Shown: positions 55,403 to 63,575 of the stretch, piece by piece
Numbering within the stretch: the stretch's first letter is position 1
Layout of the letters: each line of letters starts with the position of its first letter
NCBI RefSeq assembly: GCF_040427915.1
Contig: NZ_JBETXJ010000002.1
Span: 868,001-932,000 of the forward strand
Reading direction: 5' to 3'
From: Gardnerella vaginalis
GTDB taxonomy: Bacteria; Actinomycetota; Actinomycetes; Actinomycetales; Bifidobacteriaceae
DNA length: 64,000 nucleotides
Made by a program: the position numbers and the translations under genes
The notes under the pieces: generated by a model
Told to the model about the DNA's origin: nothing
What the model saw: only the letters and a program-made list of their open reading frames with translations
Databases searched by the model: none

Positions 55403-55408
55403 TACGAT
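55403..55408 (+). promoter_or_regulatory. -10 box of candidate leaderless PHP gene
   Basis: TACGAT ends 6 nt before ATG 55415, without a ribosome site between. Confidence 0.5.
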
Positions 55409-55414
55409 AATTGT

Positions 55415-56302
55415 ATGACTGTAACTAGCACTAGCGCTGATATTGATTTTTTTGCAAACCCTGATGAGAATAATTCTGGTTGGGATTTGCATTGTCATAC
55501 CTTTTATTCCGATGGCACAAAGTCGCCAGAAGATTTGGTAAATGAAGCTAAAACTATTGGTCTTAAAGGTGTGGCTATTACAGATCACGATACTACTGCT
55601 GGTTGGAGTGATTTTAAAGAAGCTGCTAAGATTGCGGATTTTCCAGTTATTTTTGGATCCGAAATCACATCTGTAGAAGGTAATATATCGGTTCATATGC
55701 TTGCTTATCGTTATAATCCAGACGACGAGTGCATTATTGAAATGTTTGATTTAACAAGGAAACGTCGTTTAAATCGTACGCGTAAAATGGTGGAGCTTAT
55801 GTCGCACGATTTTCCGATTACTTGGCAAGATGTTCTTGATCAAGCAGGCAAAGGGAATCTGACTACGATTGGCAGACCGCATATTGCCGATGCATTGGTT
55901 GCTGCAGGTGTTTTTGAAACAAGATCTCAGGCTTTTGCAGGGCCGGTAGCGCCTCATGGACCTTATTACATTCCTACGCCTTCTCCCAGCGTTGATGAAG
56001 TTATTAAAGTTATTAAACATGCTGGAGGAGTGAGCGTTATTGCACATCCTGCGGATTATAGTAGGAATCCTGTTATTCTTTCAGACTCTCAAATTGCTTA
56101 TTACGCTAGTTTAGGTCTCGATGGTTTAGAAGTGTATCATCGTGGTAATTCTTTAACGCAAAGACAAAGACTATTTGGATTAGCAAAAGACTTGGATTTG
56201 CTTGTTACTGGCGGCTCTGATTGGCACGGAAGCGGTAAACCAAATAGTCTTGGTGAAGAAACAACTAGCGACGAAGTAGTGAGTAAAATCCTAAATCGCT
56301 AG
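55415..56302 (+). CDS. PHP-domain phosphoesterase (RNase AM / TrpH type)
   Basis: 295 residues. The metal site is read from DLHCHTFYSDG (His26, His28, Asp33), ITDHDTTAGW, the FGSEIT glutamate, VIAHPADY and GGSDWHGSGK. Members of this branch dephosphorylate nucleoside 3',5'-bisphosphates or trim RNA 5' ends, using a trinuclear metal centre. Cytoplasmic, since there is no signal peptide. Predicted leaderless start at 55415. It converges on the DUF3107-like gene with 8 bp between stop codons. Confidence 0.9.
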   Translation: MTVTSTSADIDFFANPDENNSGWDLHCHTFYSDGTKSPEDLVNEAKTIGLKGVAITDHDTTAGWSDFKEAAKIADFPVIFGSEITSVEGNISVHMLAYRYNPDDECIIEMFDLTRKRRLNRTRKMVELMSHDFPITWQDVLDQAGKGNLTTIGRPHIADALVAAGVFETRSQAFAGPVAPHGPYYIPTPSPSVDEVIKVIKHAGGVSVIAHPADYSRNPVILSDSQIAYYASLGLDGLEVYHRGNSLTQRQRLFGLAKDLDLLVTGGSDWHGSGKPNSLGEETTSDEVVSKILNR

Positions 56303-56310
56303 TTTTGTAA

Positions 56311-56535
56311 TTACAATGCGTTGAAACCAACAGTGTGTGTTGGGGTATCTCCGATTATTGCATAGGCAAAAGAGTTGCTAGGTACAACAATTTTCCTGTT
56401 ATTTTTATCTGTAATGGTGATTAATTTTTCGTCTTTAATTGCATTGGTTATAATATTCTGCACGTCTTCTTCGCTTTGTTCTGATTCAAAGCTGATAGTG
56501 TCGTTTACGTGTTTAACTCCGATTGTTACCTTCAT
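56311..56535 (-). CDS. DUF3107-like small actinobacterial protein
   Basis: 74 residues, MKVTIGVKHVNDTISFESEQSEEDV at the start and a C terminus ending VPSNSFAYAIIGDTPTHTVGF, which resembles the DUF3107 family of actinobacteria. Family function is unknown. Ribosome site AAAGGAAA is 4 nt from the ATG. The small beta-rich protein overlaps nothing and has codon use like its neighbours. Confidence 0.85.
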   Translation of the reverse strand: MKVTIGVKHVNDTISFESEQSEEDVQNIITNAIKDEKLITITDKNNRKIVVPSNSFAYAIIGDTPTHTVGFNAL

Positions 56536-56549
56536 TTTGTTTCCTTTAA

Positions 56550-56618
56550 TACTTTTGATACTTTTAATACTTGGTTTCTTCGATTTTACTTAATATTTAG
56601 CATCTAATATTTAGCATT
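56550..56618. repeat. Tandem repeats between the DUF3107-like and kinase-fold genes
   Basis: ATACTTTTGATACTTTTAA-type 10-bp units (56549-56572) and two tandem copies of TAATATTTAGCAT-C/T (56591-56604, 56605-56618). The second copy abuts the stop codon of the leftward gene. Confidence 0.85.
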
Positions 56619-58219
56619 TACGAATTACTCAGTTTGTCTTTAGCATCTTTAATAGCTTGATCTGCATCTTTTAGCATTGGGATAATAATAGTTGCTGGCT
56701 TATCTAAATCTTCATTATTATTTTCGCCAGTATTTTCTACATTGTTATCTTTACTTTCTATGCTGTTATTGCTCTCGATCTTGCTTTCGACGCTTCCGTC
56801 ACTATTCTTGTTGCTATTATCGGCGTTATTGATAATGCTATTTATAACTTGTGTTTCTAGATTATCAGCAACAGATGTAGTTTTAGTAGCATTCGTATTA
56901 TCAGACTCTTTGTAAGAATCTTCTTGTGCTTGTGAATTTGAATAGTTCACTTTTGTAGGGTTTTCACTCGTGCTGTCGTTATTGCTGTTTAAAGCAATTG
57001 TCTGACTTTTAGCACTTATATTGCTCTCATTTGTGGCATCAGAAGATTCAATAGTATCGTCTTTAACTATATCTCCTACTGTTAGAGAAGACGCAGGATT
57101 TGTGCTTGAATTGTTGTTTTGATTAGCGTTTGCGTTTCTAGAATTGTTTATACGCGTAAGCTCGTGAGCAAGACGTTCTACTTGTGCTTTAAAGCGCATG
57201 ATTCCAGTTGTATCTGCACGCTGCAAAGCTTGAACGAAGTCGCCAACCTGTTCCATTTGAAGCCATAGGTTTGCGCGAAGCATAATCATGCTGTCTAATC
57301 TGGCTCCAAGCATTCTTCCGTAAGCGCTAAGAAGTGCATTCCTATGCTGTTCATTAAGTTTTGCAAAAATCCACGCTAAATCTCGCGCAGGATCGTTGAT
57401 TTGCATGCTCTGCCAATTGGTTATTGCAGTAATCGTAGATCCAGAAAATAGAAAATCTCCATCTTTAAAACCGCCGTGAACAGGGCAAGTGTCAAATGCC
57501 CACAATCCATCGGTTTCAAGCACTCTGGACCAGTTATCTGTGATTTCAGTAGGAATGTGACCAGCTTGACGTAGCCTTTTAATCCAAGATGTTAATTGTG
57601 CCCGAATCTGACCAGTAGTAAAAGTCGGGTAGCCGCCTTTTGTTAAAAATGCTGGGCTTAGTCGGTGAATTGCGCCCATGGCTGTGCCAGCGTTTACGCA
57701 ATCGTCTGTTGTAAGAAGGCTTAATTCTCTAGCGCTTCCGTTTAAATGCGGGCAAATCAATACTGTTGGATTATTAAAATCTGCCTGCCCAAGTTTTTCG
57801 CCATATAAGCTGTTTGAATCAGATTGGTTATTTTCTTGAGCAGATTGTGCAGATTGTACAGATTGTGTAGATTGTGTAGCTTTTGTATTTTGCGTATTTT
57901 GATTGTTCTGGTTTGAAAGAGAGCCAGGAACAAACTTAAGCATTTCTTCGTGTGCAAATCCAAGAGCTGCAAGTCCTTTGGTTTTTTGCAGCACCCATGC
58001 TGCTCTTGCTCTGTCGTGTAAGCGTTTTTGCCCTTTTTCCTCGGAGCTTACAAAAATGTCATAAAGGTTACCAGAAACGTCTTGAATAACGGCATGAGAT
58101 ATTCCCGCAGCGGCATCGGTGGCGTTTGCCTGCTCACTTTGGCGGGTTCCGGCGAATTGTACTTCTGGCATGACCGATGAGGCCAGCGCTACCAACTTGA
58201 ATCTGCTTATCTGTGTCAC
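56618..58219 (-). CDS. Phosphotransferase-family protein (aminoglycoside-kinase fold)
   Basis: 533 residues. The first ~350 look like an APH/choline-kinase-type fold: an N lobe starting SRFKLVALASSVMPEV, then DTCPVHGGFKDGDFLFSGSTITAITNWQSMQINDPARDLAW, where HGGFKDGDFLF resembles the Brenner motif HGDxxxxNxL and ITNWQ is the metal-binding DW-like position with Asn instead of Asp. Catalysis is therefore uncertain. Residues about 120-145 (Gln/Asn) and the last ~160 (Asn/Ser/Asp/Glu) are low complexity. The start is GTG 58219 with no ribosome site. It is divergent from the UvrD-like gene. Confidence 0.7.
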   Translation of the reverse strand: MTQISRFKLVALASSVMPEVQFAGTRQSEQANATDAAAGISHAVIQDVSGNLYDIFVSSEEKGQKRLHDRARAAWVLQKTKGLAALGFAHEEMLKFVPGSLSNQNNQNTQNTKATQSTQSVQSAQSAQENNQSDSNSLYGEKLGQADFNNPTVLICPHLNGSARELSLLTTDDCVNAGTAMGAIHRLSPAFLTKGGYPTFTTGQIRAQLTSWIKRLRQAGHIPTEITDNWSRVLETDGLWAFDTCPVHGGFKDGDFLFSGSTITAITNWQSMQINDPARDLAWIFAKLNEQHRNALLSAYGRMLGARLDSMIMLRANLWLQMEQVGDFVQALQRADTTGIMRFKAQVERLAHELTRINNSRNANANQNNNSSTNPASSLTVGDIVKDDTIESSDATNESNISAKSQTIALNSNNDSTSENPTKVNYSNSQAQEDSYKESDNTNATKTTSVADNLETQVINSIINNADNSNKNSDGSVESKIESNNSIESKDNNVENTGENNNEDLDKPATIIIPMLKDADQAIKDAKDKLSNS

Positions 58220-58310
58220 AGTTCAACAGTAATACAAAGCAGCGAGATATAGTCAAATAACCTTTAACCACATTTGTGTTTTAATCTTTTATTTTCTCTT
58301 TGTTTGCTGT

Positions 58311-58316
58311 AACAAT
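58311..58316 (+). promoter_or_regulatory. -10 box of candidate leaderless UvrD-like gene
   Basis: AACAAT (in TAACAAT) ends 6 nt before ATG 58323, with no ribosome site between. Confidence 0.45.
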
Positions 58317-58322
58317 AGAAAT

Positions 58323-59906
58323 ATGATTTCTTCTCCAGAGTCATTATTGAATGATTTAGATGATTCACAGCGTGCAGCAGCCATGGCGTTAAATGGTCCT
58401 GTTCGCATTGTGGCATGCGCTGGTGCTGGTAAAACTCGCACTATTACACGCAGAATAGCGTATGCGTGTGCTAAAGGAGAATGGGATGAAAATCGCGTTT
58501 TGGCGGTAACTTTCTCTGTAAAGGCTGCTAAAGAAATGCAAGAACGTCTTAAAAAATTAGGTGTTAATAATGCGACTGTTGCAACTTTTCATTCTGCAGC
58601 CTTAAAACATTTACGCAAGGTATGGGATTCGGTGTGCTCAGCTCCTTTTCCAAGAATAATGGATGATCCTAAAGAAGTCACAGAGCAAGCATTGATTCAT
58701 TACACAGATCTTGCAAATATGACGTCTGTGCAAATAAGAGATATTATTTCAGAAATTGATTGGGCGAAAGTTTCGCTTATTGCACCAGATGATTATGCGA
58801 AAGCATATGCTTGTGTTCATAGAGAACTCCCTGCGGGCTTAGATGTTAAACAATTCGTAGAAGTTTATAAAGCGTACGAGATTGAAAAAAATACGCGTAA
58901 TCTTATTGATTTTAACGATTTGCTCCTTTTAACCTGTCATATTTTAAGATCTTTCCCTAATGCTGCTAAACAGATTCGCAGTTTAATAGGTTGGGTTACT
59001 GTTGATGAATATCAGGATGTTTCGCCATTGCAACATGAGCTTCTTGTACTATGGTTGGGCGATAACCGCAATATTTGCGTTGTTGGAGATCCTGCGCAAA
59101 CCATCTATTCTTTCGCTGGCGCTAGTAGTTACGATTTACTTGAGTTTCCAAACGAATTCGCACCAATCTACGCGGATATTAGTTTGAATACGGATTACAG
59201 GTCTACAGAACGTATTGTTGGTCTTGCTAATCGTGTTCTTTCACAATCTGCGTGTAGGCGTGATTATTTAAAATTAAAATCAAATATTAAGGGTGGCGTT
59301 CGCGTTTCCAAAAGTATTTATAATACTGATTACGACGAGGCTCTTTCTGTTGCTCAGCAGATTTCTAAAGCTGTTAAATCTGGGGATGCGCTTCCTACGG
59401 ATTTTGCTATTCTTACGCGCACTAATGTTCAGCAGAATATGTTTTGTAGAACATTAGGTAGCTTGGGCTTACATTTTTCTGTTAAAAAAGATGCTGGTCT
59501 TCAACCTGATGTACTTGATAATAATATAGATAATACAGAAGCAAGCAATTCCAATTCATCGGTTGCTGGCGACTTATCCTTTGTTGATACAGATAATAAG
59601 TTTGTAGATAATGTTTCCGAAAAGAAGCATGTTGATTTAATTAAGAAATCTTTACTCCCTGTAACTATATCTACAATTCACGCGTCTAAAGGTTTGGAAT
59701 TTAAACACGTTTTTTTGGTCGGCTGTTCTGAAGGTCTTCTTCCTTTTGGATCTTCTGTTAGTAGAAGTGAAGATGAGGATGAAGAAGAACGCAGACTTAT
59801 GTATGTTGCAATAACAAGAGCGGAAAAAACCTTGCATATTTCTTACGCTCTTTGCAAGGATTATGGAAGTGGTATGCAAAGAACTGTAAGTCATTTCTTG
59901 GAATAA
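58323..59906 (+). CDS. UvrD/PcrA-like ATP-dependent DNA helicase
   Basis: 527 residues, superfamily 1A. Motifs: Q motif DDSQRAAAM, Walker A ACAGAGKTRT (Lys37), TFSVKAAKEM (Ia), VDEYQDVSPLQ (II), VVGDPAQTIYSFAGA (III), DYRSTERIV (IV), TISTIHASKGLEFKHVFLVG (V) and RRLMYVAITRAEKTLHI (VI). It is shorter than PcrA/UvrD (about 720), with a reduced 2B subdomain and no HRDC domain, resembling UvrD2 of mycobacteria without its C terminus. A D/N/S-rich insert precedes motif V. Neighbours (a DUF2342-like gene and a Lon-domain gene) match the mycobacterial UvrD2 region, as far as I recall. Confidence 0.92.
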   Translation: MISSPESLLNDLDDSQRAAAMALNGPVRIVACAGAGKTRTITRRIAYACAKGEWDENRVLAVTFSVKAAKEMQERLKKLGVNNATVATFHSAALKHLRKVWDSVCSAPFPRIMDDPKEVTEQALIHYTDLANMTSVQIRDIISEIDWAKVSLIAPDDYAKAYACVHRELPAGLDVKQFVEVYKAYEIEKNTRNLIDFNDLLLLTCHILRSFPNAAKQIRSLIGWVTVDEYQDVSPLQHELLVLWLGDNRNICVVGDPAQTIYSFAGASSYDLLEFPNEFAPIYADISLNTDYRSTERIVGLANRVLSQSACRRDYLKLKSNIKGGVRVSKSIYNTDYDEALSVAQQISKAVKSGDALPTDFAILTRTNVQQNMFCRTLGSLGLHFSVKKDAGLQPDVLDNNIDNTEASNSNSSVAGDLSFVDTDNKFVDNVSEKKHVDLIKKSLLPVTISTIHASKGLEFKHVFLVGCSEGLLPFGSSVSRSEDEDEEERRLMYVAITRAEKTLHISYALCKDYGSGMQRTVSHFLE

Positions 59907-60020
59907 TTTGTTTAAAATAATTCTAAGAAAATCGCAAGTTTTTCCGCTCTGTTTTATTATTTCTATTCATTTATTATTTAGTTGTTATTCATTTATTATT
60001 CTTTATTTGTTATTCATTTA
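59907..60020. repeat. AT-rich spacer with three copies of a 15-mer
   Basis: TATTCATTTATTATT occurs at 59964, 59986 and 60011 between two convergent genes; the last copy runs into the stop of the leftward gene. No terminator is evident. Confidence 0.8.
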
Positions 60021-61847
60021 TTATTTATTTATATCTGAATCGGGATTTGAATCAGAATCAGTTTCACCGTTATCTGAATCTTTATCAGCATTGTTGTTTG
60101 CGTCATCAGATGCATTATCAGATGCGTCGTCAGATGCTAACAGTTTGCTTAATTCATCGTCCCAATTCACATCTTTGAGTTTCTTTTCTAAATCTTCACT
60201 ATTCTTGAAGTCTTCCAAATTAGGCATATTTATGCTTGATTCTTTTGACTCTTTATTTGTTTCAGTTTCTGATTCAGAATTAGACTCAGCATTAATTTCA
60301 GCATTAGCCTCAACATTATCATCTTTCTTATTTTCATAAGAATTTTCATGTTCAGACTCGTCGTTATCAATCTTAGAAGCTGGCGACTCTTCGTTATCTG
60401 TAGAATCAGCCTCATAGGATTTGCTTGACTCATCTTTGTTTTTAGAATCTGCAGAATCTATTTGCTTATTATTATCTGTGCTATTTTCATCTGTAGTATT
60501 CGTTTTTTTATCACTTGCGCTTGCCTCATCCTGAGACTCTGGCAAATCAGGCAAAAGATCAGGATGATTCCACATAGAGTCTCGCTCCTCAATGCCTTTT
60601 TCGCTTGTGATCGAATCCCATAATGCTGCAGCTTCTCGCATTCTACGCGGTCTTAATCTCAATCCAATAAGGGATTCAAAAGTTACTTCCGAAGGTCCAC
60701 CTGCAGCGCGCTCGCGTCTCATCATCTCTCTAAGTTGATCGATGTGTGGAATATGTGCCATTCCAGCACGCCAAATAACGCAATCGACCCAGCCTTCTGT
60801 AAGAGCAAGAAGTGTTTCCAGTCCTCTAAGAGCCTGTTTTTGACCCTCTGTTTCTGTATCTGCAACTTTAGAAATATCTACCGCTCCAGAAACAGCTTCT
60901 GGATCCATTTCTTGAATATCTCTAAGCTGGTCTTCTACAGCATCTAAGTCAATAGAAATACCATCTGCATACTTTATAATCAGAGCTTCAAAACGTGGCA
61001 TAAGCCATGGTACAGACGCAAACAAGCGAGCGTGTGCAAGTTCGCGTAAGGCAAGATAATTCATAACTTCTGTTACGTCTAATCCCCAGGTTTTTGCATA
61101 ATCTATGCAATTGTATGGAATAAGACCTCCAGCTGGATTGTTAAGTAGTGCTATACCTTGATCGAAGCTTCCATGAACCTCGTGAGATAATGCTCCAGCA
61201 GCGTATCCTAGTTGCATCGCAAAAGATGTATTTCCGAGCAATCTCATAAACTGGTCAGGTTGTTTTACCTCATCTGGCATAGGAATTGGCATGATTCCAT
61301 CGTATATGCCATCTACTTCTGTATCTTGCGAATCGCCGAATTTTGCGGATATTACGCTTGTAAAAGCCTCTCCCACAGATTTTGCAACAGGGTTTGCAAA
61401 CTTAACCCACGAATCTATTGTTCCTTCAATCCAATCAGATCTAGAAAGAATATCTGGTGTTCCTGGCGCAGGATTTAAGTTGCAACTTGTGTCTAGCCAC
61501 AAGTTTGCTTGGCTAAGTGCTCTTCTGGCACAGTCCGCAACTTCAGCGTTTACGGTTCCTCCGTCGCTTGTTGATCTTTGAATAGCGATAGATTGTGCAA
61601 GCTTTTTGTTTATTGGACCGTCTTCGAGTGTCACTCTCATTTCAAGAGGATTGTTTAACCCTCCTGTAGAAAAAGCTTGCATCATGGCGTGAACTTCGCC
61701 TGGTGTTGGAAGTCCTCCAATTCCACACCTTTCCTTGATGTGTTCGCGTATGTCAAAAGGAAGGTTCTCAAAGTTGTGCCATGCTCTTTCGCCTTGTTCA
61801 GAACCAAAGCAGTCGACGAGCCACTGGTGAATTTCTTCTTCGCTCAT
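60021..61847 (-). CDS. DUF2342-like (so-called zinc-dependent metalloprotease) protein with acidic tail
   Basis: 608 residues. Residues about 80-430 match the DUF2342 pattern of actinobacteria, including LSHEVHGSFDQG, the REL-AHARLFASVPWL helix and EGWVDCVIW. Despite the usual family name there is no HExxH here; HEVHG and the later His residues may bind a metal, but protease activity is unproven. The C-terminal ~170 residues are an Asp/Glu/Ser/Asn-rich tail that looks disordered. The ATG at 61847 follows AAGGA 8 nt upstream. Lies next to the UvrD-like and Lon-domain genes, a linkage that I recall as conserved in actinobacteria. Confidence 0.8.
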   Translation of the reverse strand: MSEEEIHQWLVDCFGSEQGERAWHNFENLPFDIREHIKERCGIGGLPTPGEVHAMMQAFSTGGLNNPLEMRVTLEDGPINKKLAQSIAIQRSTSDGGTVNAEVADCARRALSQANLWLDTSCNLNPAPGTPDILSRSDWIEGTIDSWVKFANPVAKSVGEAFTSVISAKFGDSQDTEVDGIYDGIMPIPMPDEVKQPDQFMRLLGNTSFAMQLGYAAGALSHEVHGSFDQGIALLNNPAGGLIPYNCIDYAKTWGLDVTEVMNYLALRELAHARLFASVPWLMPRFEALIIKYADGISIDLDAVEDQLRDIQEMDPEAVSGAVDISKVADTETEGQKQALRGLETLLALTEGWVDCVIWRAGMAHIPHIDQLREMMRRERAAGGPSEVTFESLIGLRLRPRRMREAAALWDSITSEKGIEERDSMWNHPDLLPDLPESQDEASASDKKTNTTDENSTDNNKQIDSADSKNKDESSKSYEADSTDNEESPASKIDNDESEHENSYENKKDDNVEANAEINAESNSESETETNKESKESSINMPNLEDFKNSEDLEKKLKDVNWDDELSKLLASDDASDNASDDANNNADKDSDNGETDSDSNPDSDINK

Positions 61848-62066
61848 AGTTAAGTCCTTACAGTCTTAGTTAAAAGTCATCTAATATTTTCTACGTTATT
61901 TCGTATTCATCTATTAGCGTGACTTTTTGCAGCTTATTACAGATTCTACCTGATATACGGCAATTTTCATTCAATAAATCAATAATTTAAGTAACTTTTT
62001 TAATTTAATATTTTAAATGAATCCTAATTCCGTTATGCGTATGGCTTGAGTATAGAATTATTTCTT
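61848..62066. other. Divergent promoter region between the DUF2342-like and Lon-domain genes
   Basis: AT-rich. TAGAAT (62053-62058) ends 8 nt before the ATG at 62067 and is the likely -10 for the Lon-domain gene. No operator or other structure recognised. Confidence 0.4.
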
Positions 62067-62999
62067 ATGACTAATAAGATATTTGCTGTTTTTAACAATG
62101 GATGTATGACTGTTATAAGTTTTATGAGTAGGGTTTTTAATTATTTTGTTAAATATTTTTCTTCAAAATCCGTGCAGTATTTTATTGGACTAATTATTGG
62201 TATTCTTGCGATTATTGTGCTTTTTCTTCCTAGCGCATATGTTGTTGAAGAACCAGGACCAACTCAAGACGTTTTAGGAAAATCTTCTGGAAAATATGTG
62301 ATAAACGTAGATAATCCTAATAATCCTAATAAAAAAGCTGCTTCATCTGCTTCGGGCTTAAAATCGCATTCAAAAAGTGGCAAATTGCTTTTAGTCACAG
62401 TAAATACGTCTGGAGTGCCAGGGTATGAGATTCCAAATATTTACGCTGTTTTATCTTGGTTTGATTCAAAAAAGCAGATTTTGCCGCGTGAGGTGTTAGT
62501 ACCTGTAAATCAAAATGCAAGTGATTATAAAAAAGAAACAAATAAGCAGATGACTTCTTCGCAATCTTCTGCGCAAGTGGCGGCTTTGGATTATGCGAAG
62601 AAACATCTTAATGTGAATGTAAAAAACGTAAAAGTTAAGATTCATATAGACGATATTGGCGGTCCTTCTGCAGGAATGATGTATGCTTTGGGTATTTTAA
62701 ACAAGCTAACTGGCGTAGATTTGGCTGGCGGCAAAACAATAGCAGGCACGGGAACCATTGATAATAATGGGAAAGTTGGGGCAATCGGCGGAATTCGTTT
62801 AAAGATGATATCCGCTAAAAGAGATGGTGCAAGATGGTTTCTAGCGCCAAATAGCAATTGCGATGAGGTGGTTGGCAATATTCCGCAAGGTTTAAACGTA
62901 GTAAGCGTTAAGACTTTAGATGATGCGTATAAAGCGTTGGAGAAAATTAAGGCTGGTAAAAGTATAAAGTCTTTTAAAACGTGTAATGCGAAGATGTAG
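62067..62999 (+). CDS. Membrane-anchored Lon-domain (S16) serine protease
   Basis: 310 residues from ATG 62067; the TTG at 62046 has no support. One membrane helix (about 37-57) follows a short tail, then VVEEPGPTQDVLG. A reduced PDZ-like region is followed by the Lon proteolytic domain with the catalytic Ser201 in DIGGPSAGMMYALGIL and Lys246 in GAIGGIRLKMISA, the Ser-Lys dyad of family S16. No ATPase domain, so it acts outside the membrane without ATP. Homologues sit next to DUF2342-like genes in actinobacteria. Substrates unknown. Confidence 0.9.
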   Translation: MTNKIFAVFNNGCMTVISFMSRVFNYFVKYFSSKSVQYFIGLIIGILAIIVLFLPSAYVVEEPGPTQDVLGKSSGKYVINVDNPNNPNKKAASSASGLKSHSKSGKLLLVTVNTSGVPGYEIPNIYAVLSWFDSKKQILPREVLVPVNQNASDYKKETNKQMTSSQSSAQVAALDYAKKHLNVNVKNVKVKIHIDDIGGPSAGMMYALGILNKLTGVDLAGGKTIAGTGTIDNNGKVGAIGGIRLKMISAKRDGARWFLAPNSNCDEVVGNIPQGLNVVSVKTLDDAYKALEKIKAGKSIKSFKTCNAKM

Positions 63000-63575
63000 A
63001 AGATTTTGCATCATTTTTAACTCTTTATTTCTATTATCAAAAATCCTATATTTAGTATGTTTTATTATGCAAAGTGCTGCATATTGTGTTTTAAGACACG
63101 CCGAGTGTGATAATTTCGATGCTAAAAAGCGAAAAATATAAAGTTTTCAATATATTTTTAACGTATTTTATGGTGATCTTTATAGAATCTAGGAATTTTT
63201 ACGAATATTAAAAAAATGTGTAGATTTTCCTTGAATTTTCTATGGGGGGGGGGGTACAAATGTATACGTGCTTTGCAGTAGTGCACTGTATTATTTTGCA
63301 TTTGAGCGTTTGGCGCGAATTTAACTACTGGTTTTGGGGAGGCTAGGTGTGCTTACGTTTATTTAACGCTTGCACAATAGTTTTCATCAATAGTTTCGCG
63401 TTGTTTGCGTAGTCGGCTTACGTTTGTTTACGTAGCTGGAATGCACGCTTTTTTGCTTGCAATGCAGTGGATTACACCACGGGCAATGCTTGTTGGCTTT
63501 AAGGTTGGGTTGCTTTAGAGTTGATGGGCGTGAGTATACGAGTAACTTGAGATTTTGAGAAATTGGTGCGTTAGA
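63000..63575. other. Long 5' control region before the second surface protein
   Basis: About 576 nt without a supported gene. It holds the G11 promoter-like site at 63231-63260. Downstream the transcript would have a leader of about 310 nt, in which GCTTACGTTT is repeated (63350s and 63415s), and GGGAGG near 63337 precedes a five-codon frame starting GTG. Whether the leader is regulatory is unknown. Confidence 0.5.
63231..63260 (+). promoter_or_regulatory. Candidate phase-variable promoter with G11 spacer
   Basis: TTGAAT (63231-63236) and TACAAA (63255-63260) are 18 nt apart, and 63244-63254 is an unbroken run of 11 G that abuts the -10. This is the same layout as at 339-369: TTGA, T-rich stretch, G run, -10. 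Confidence 0.65.
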
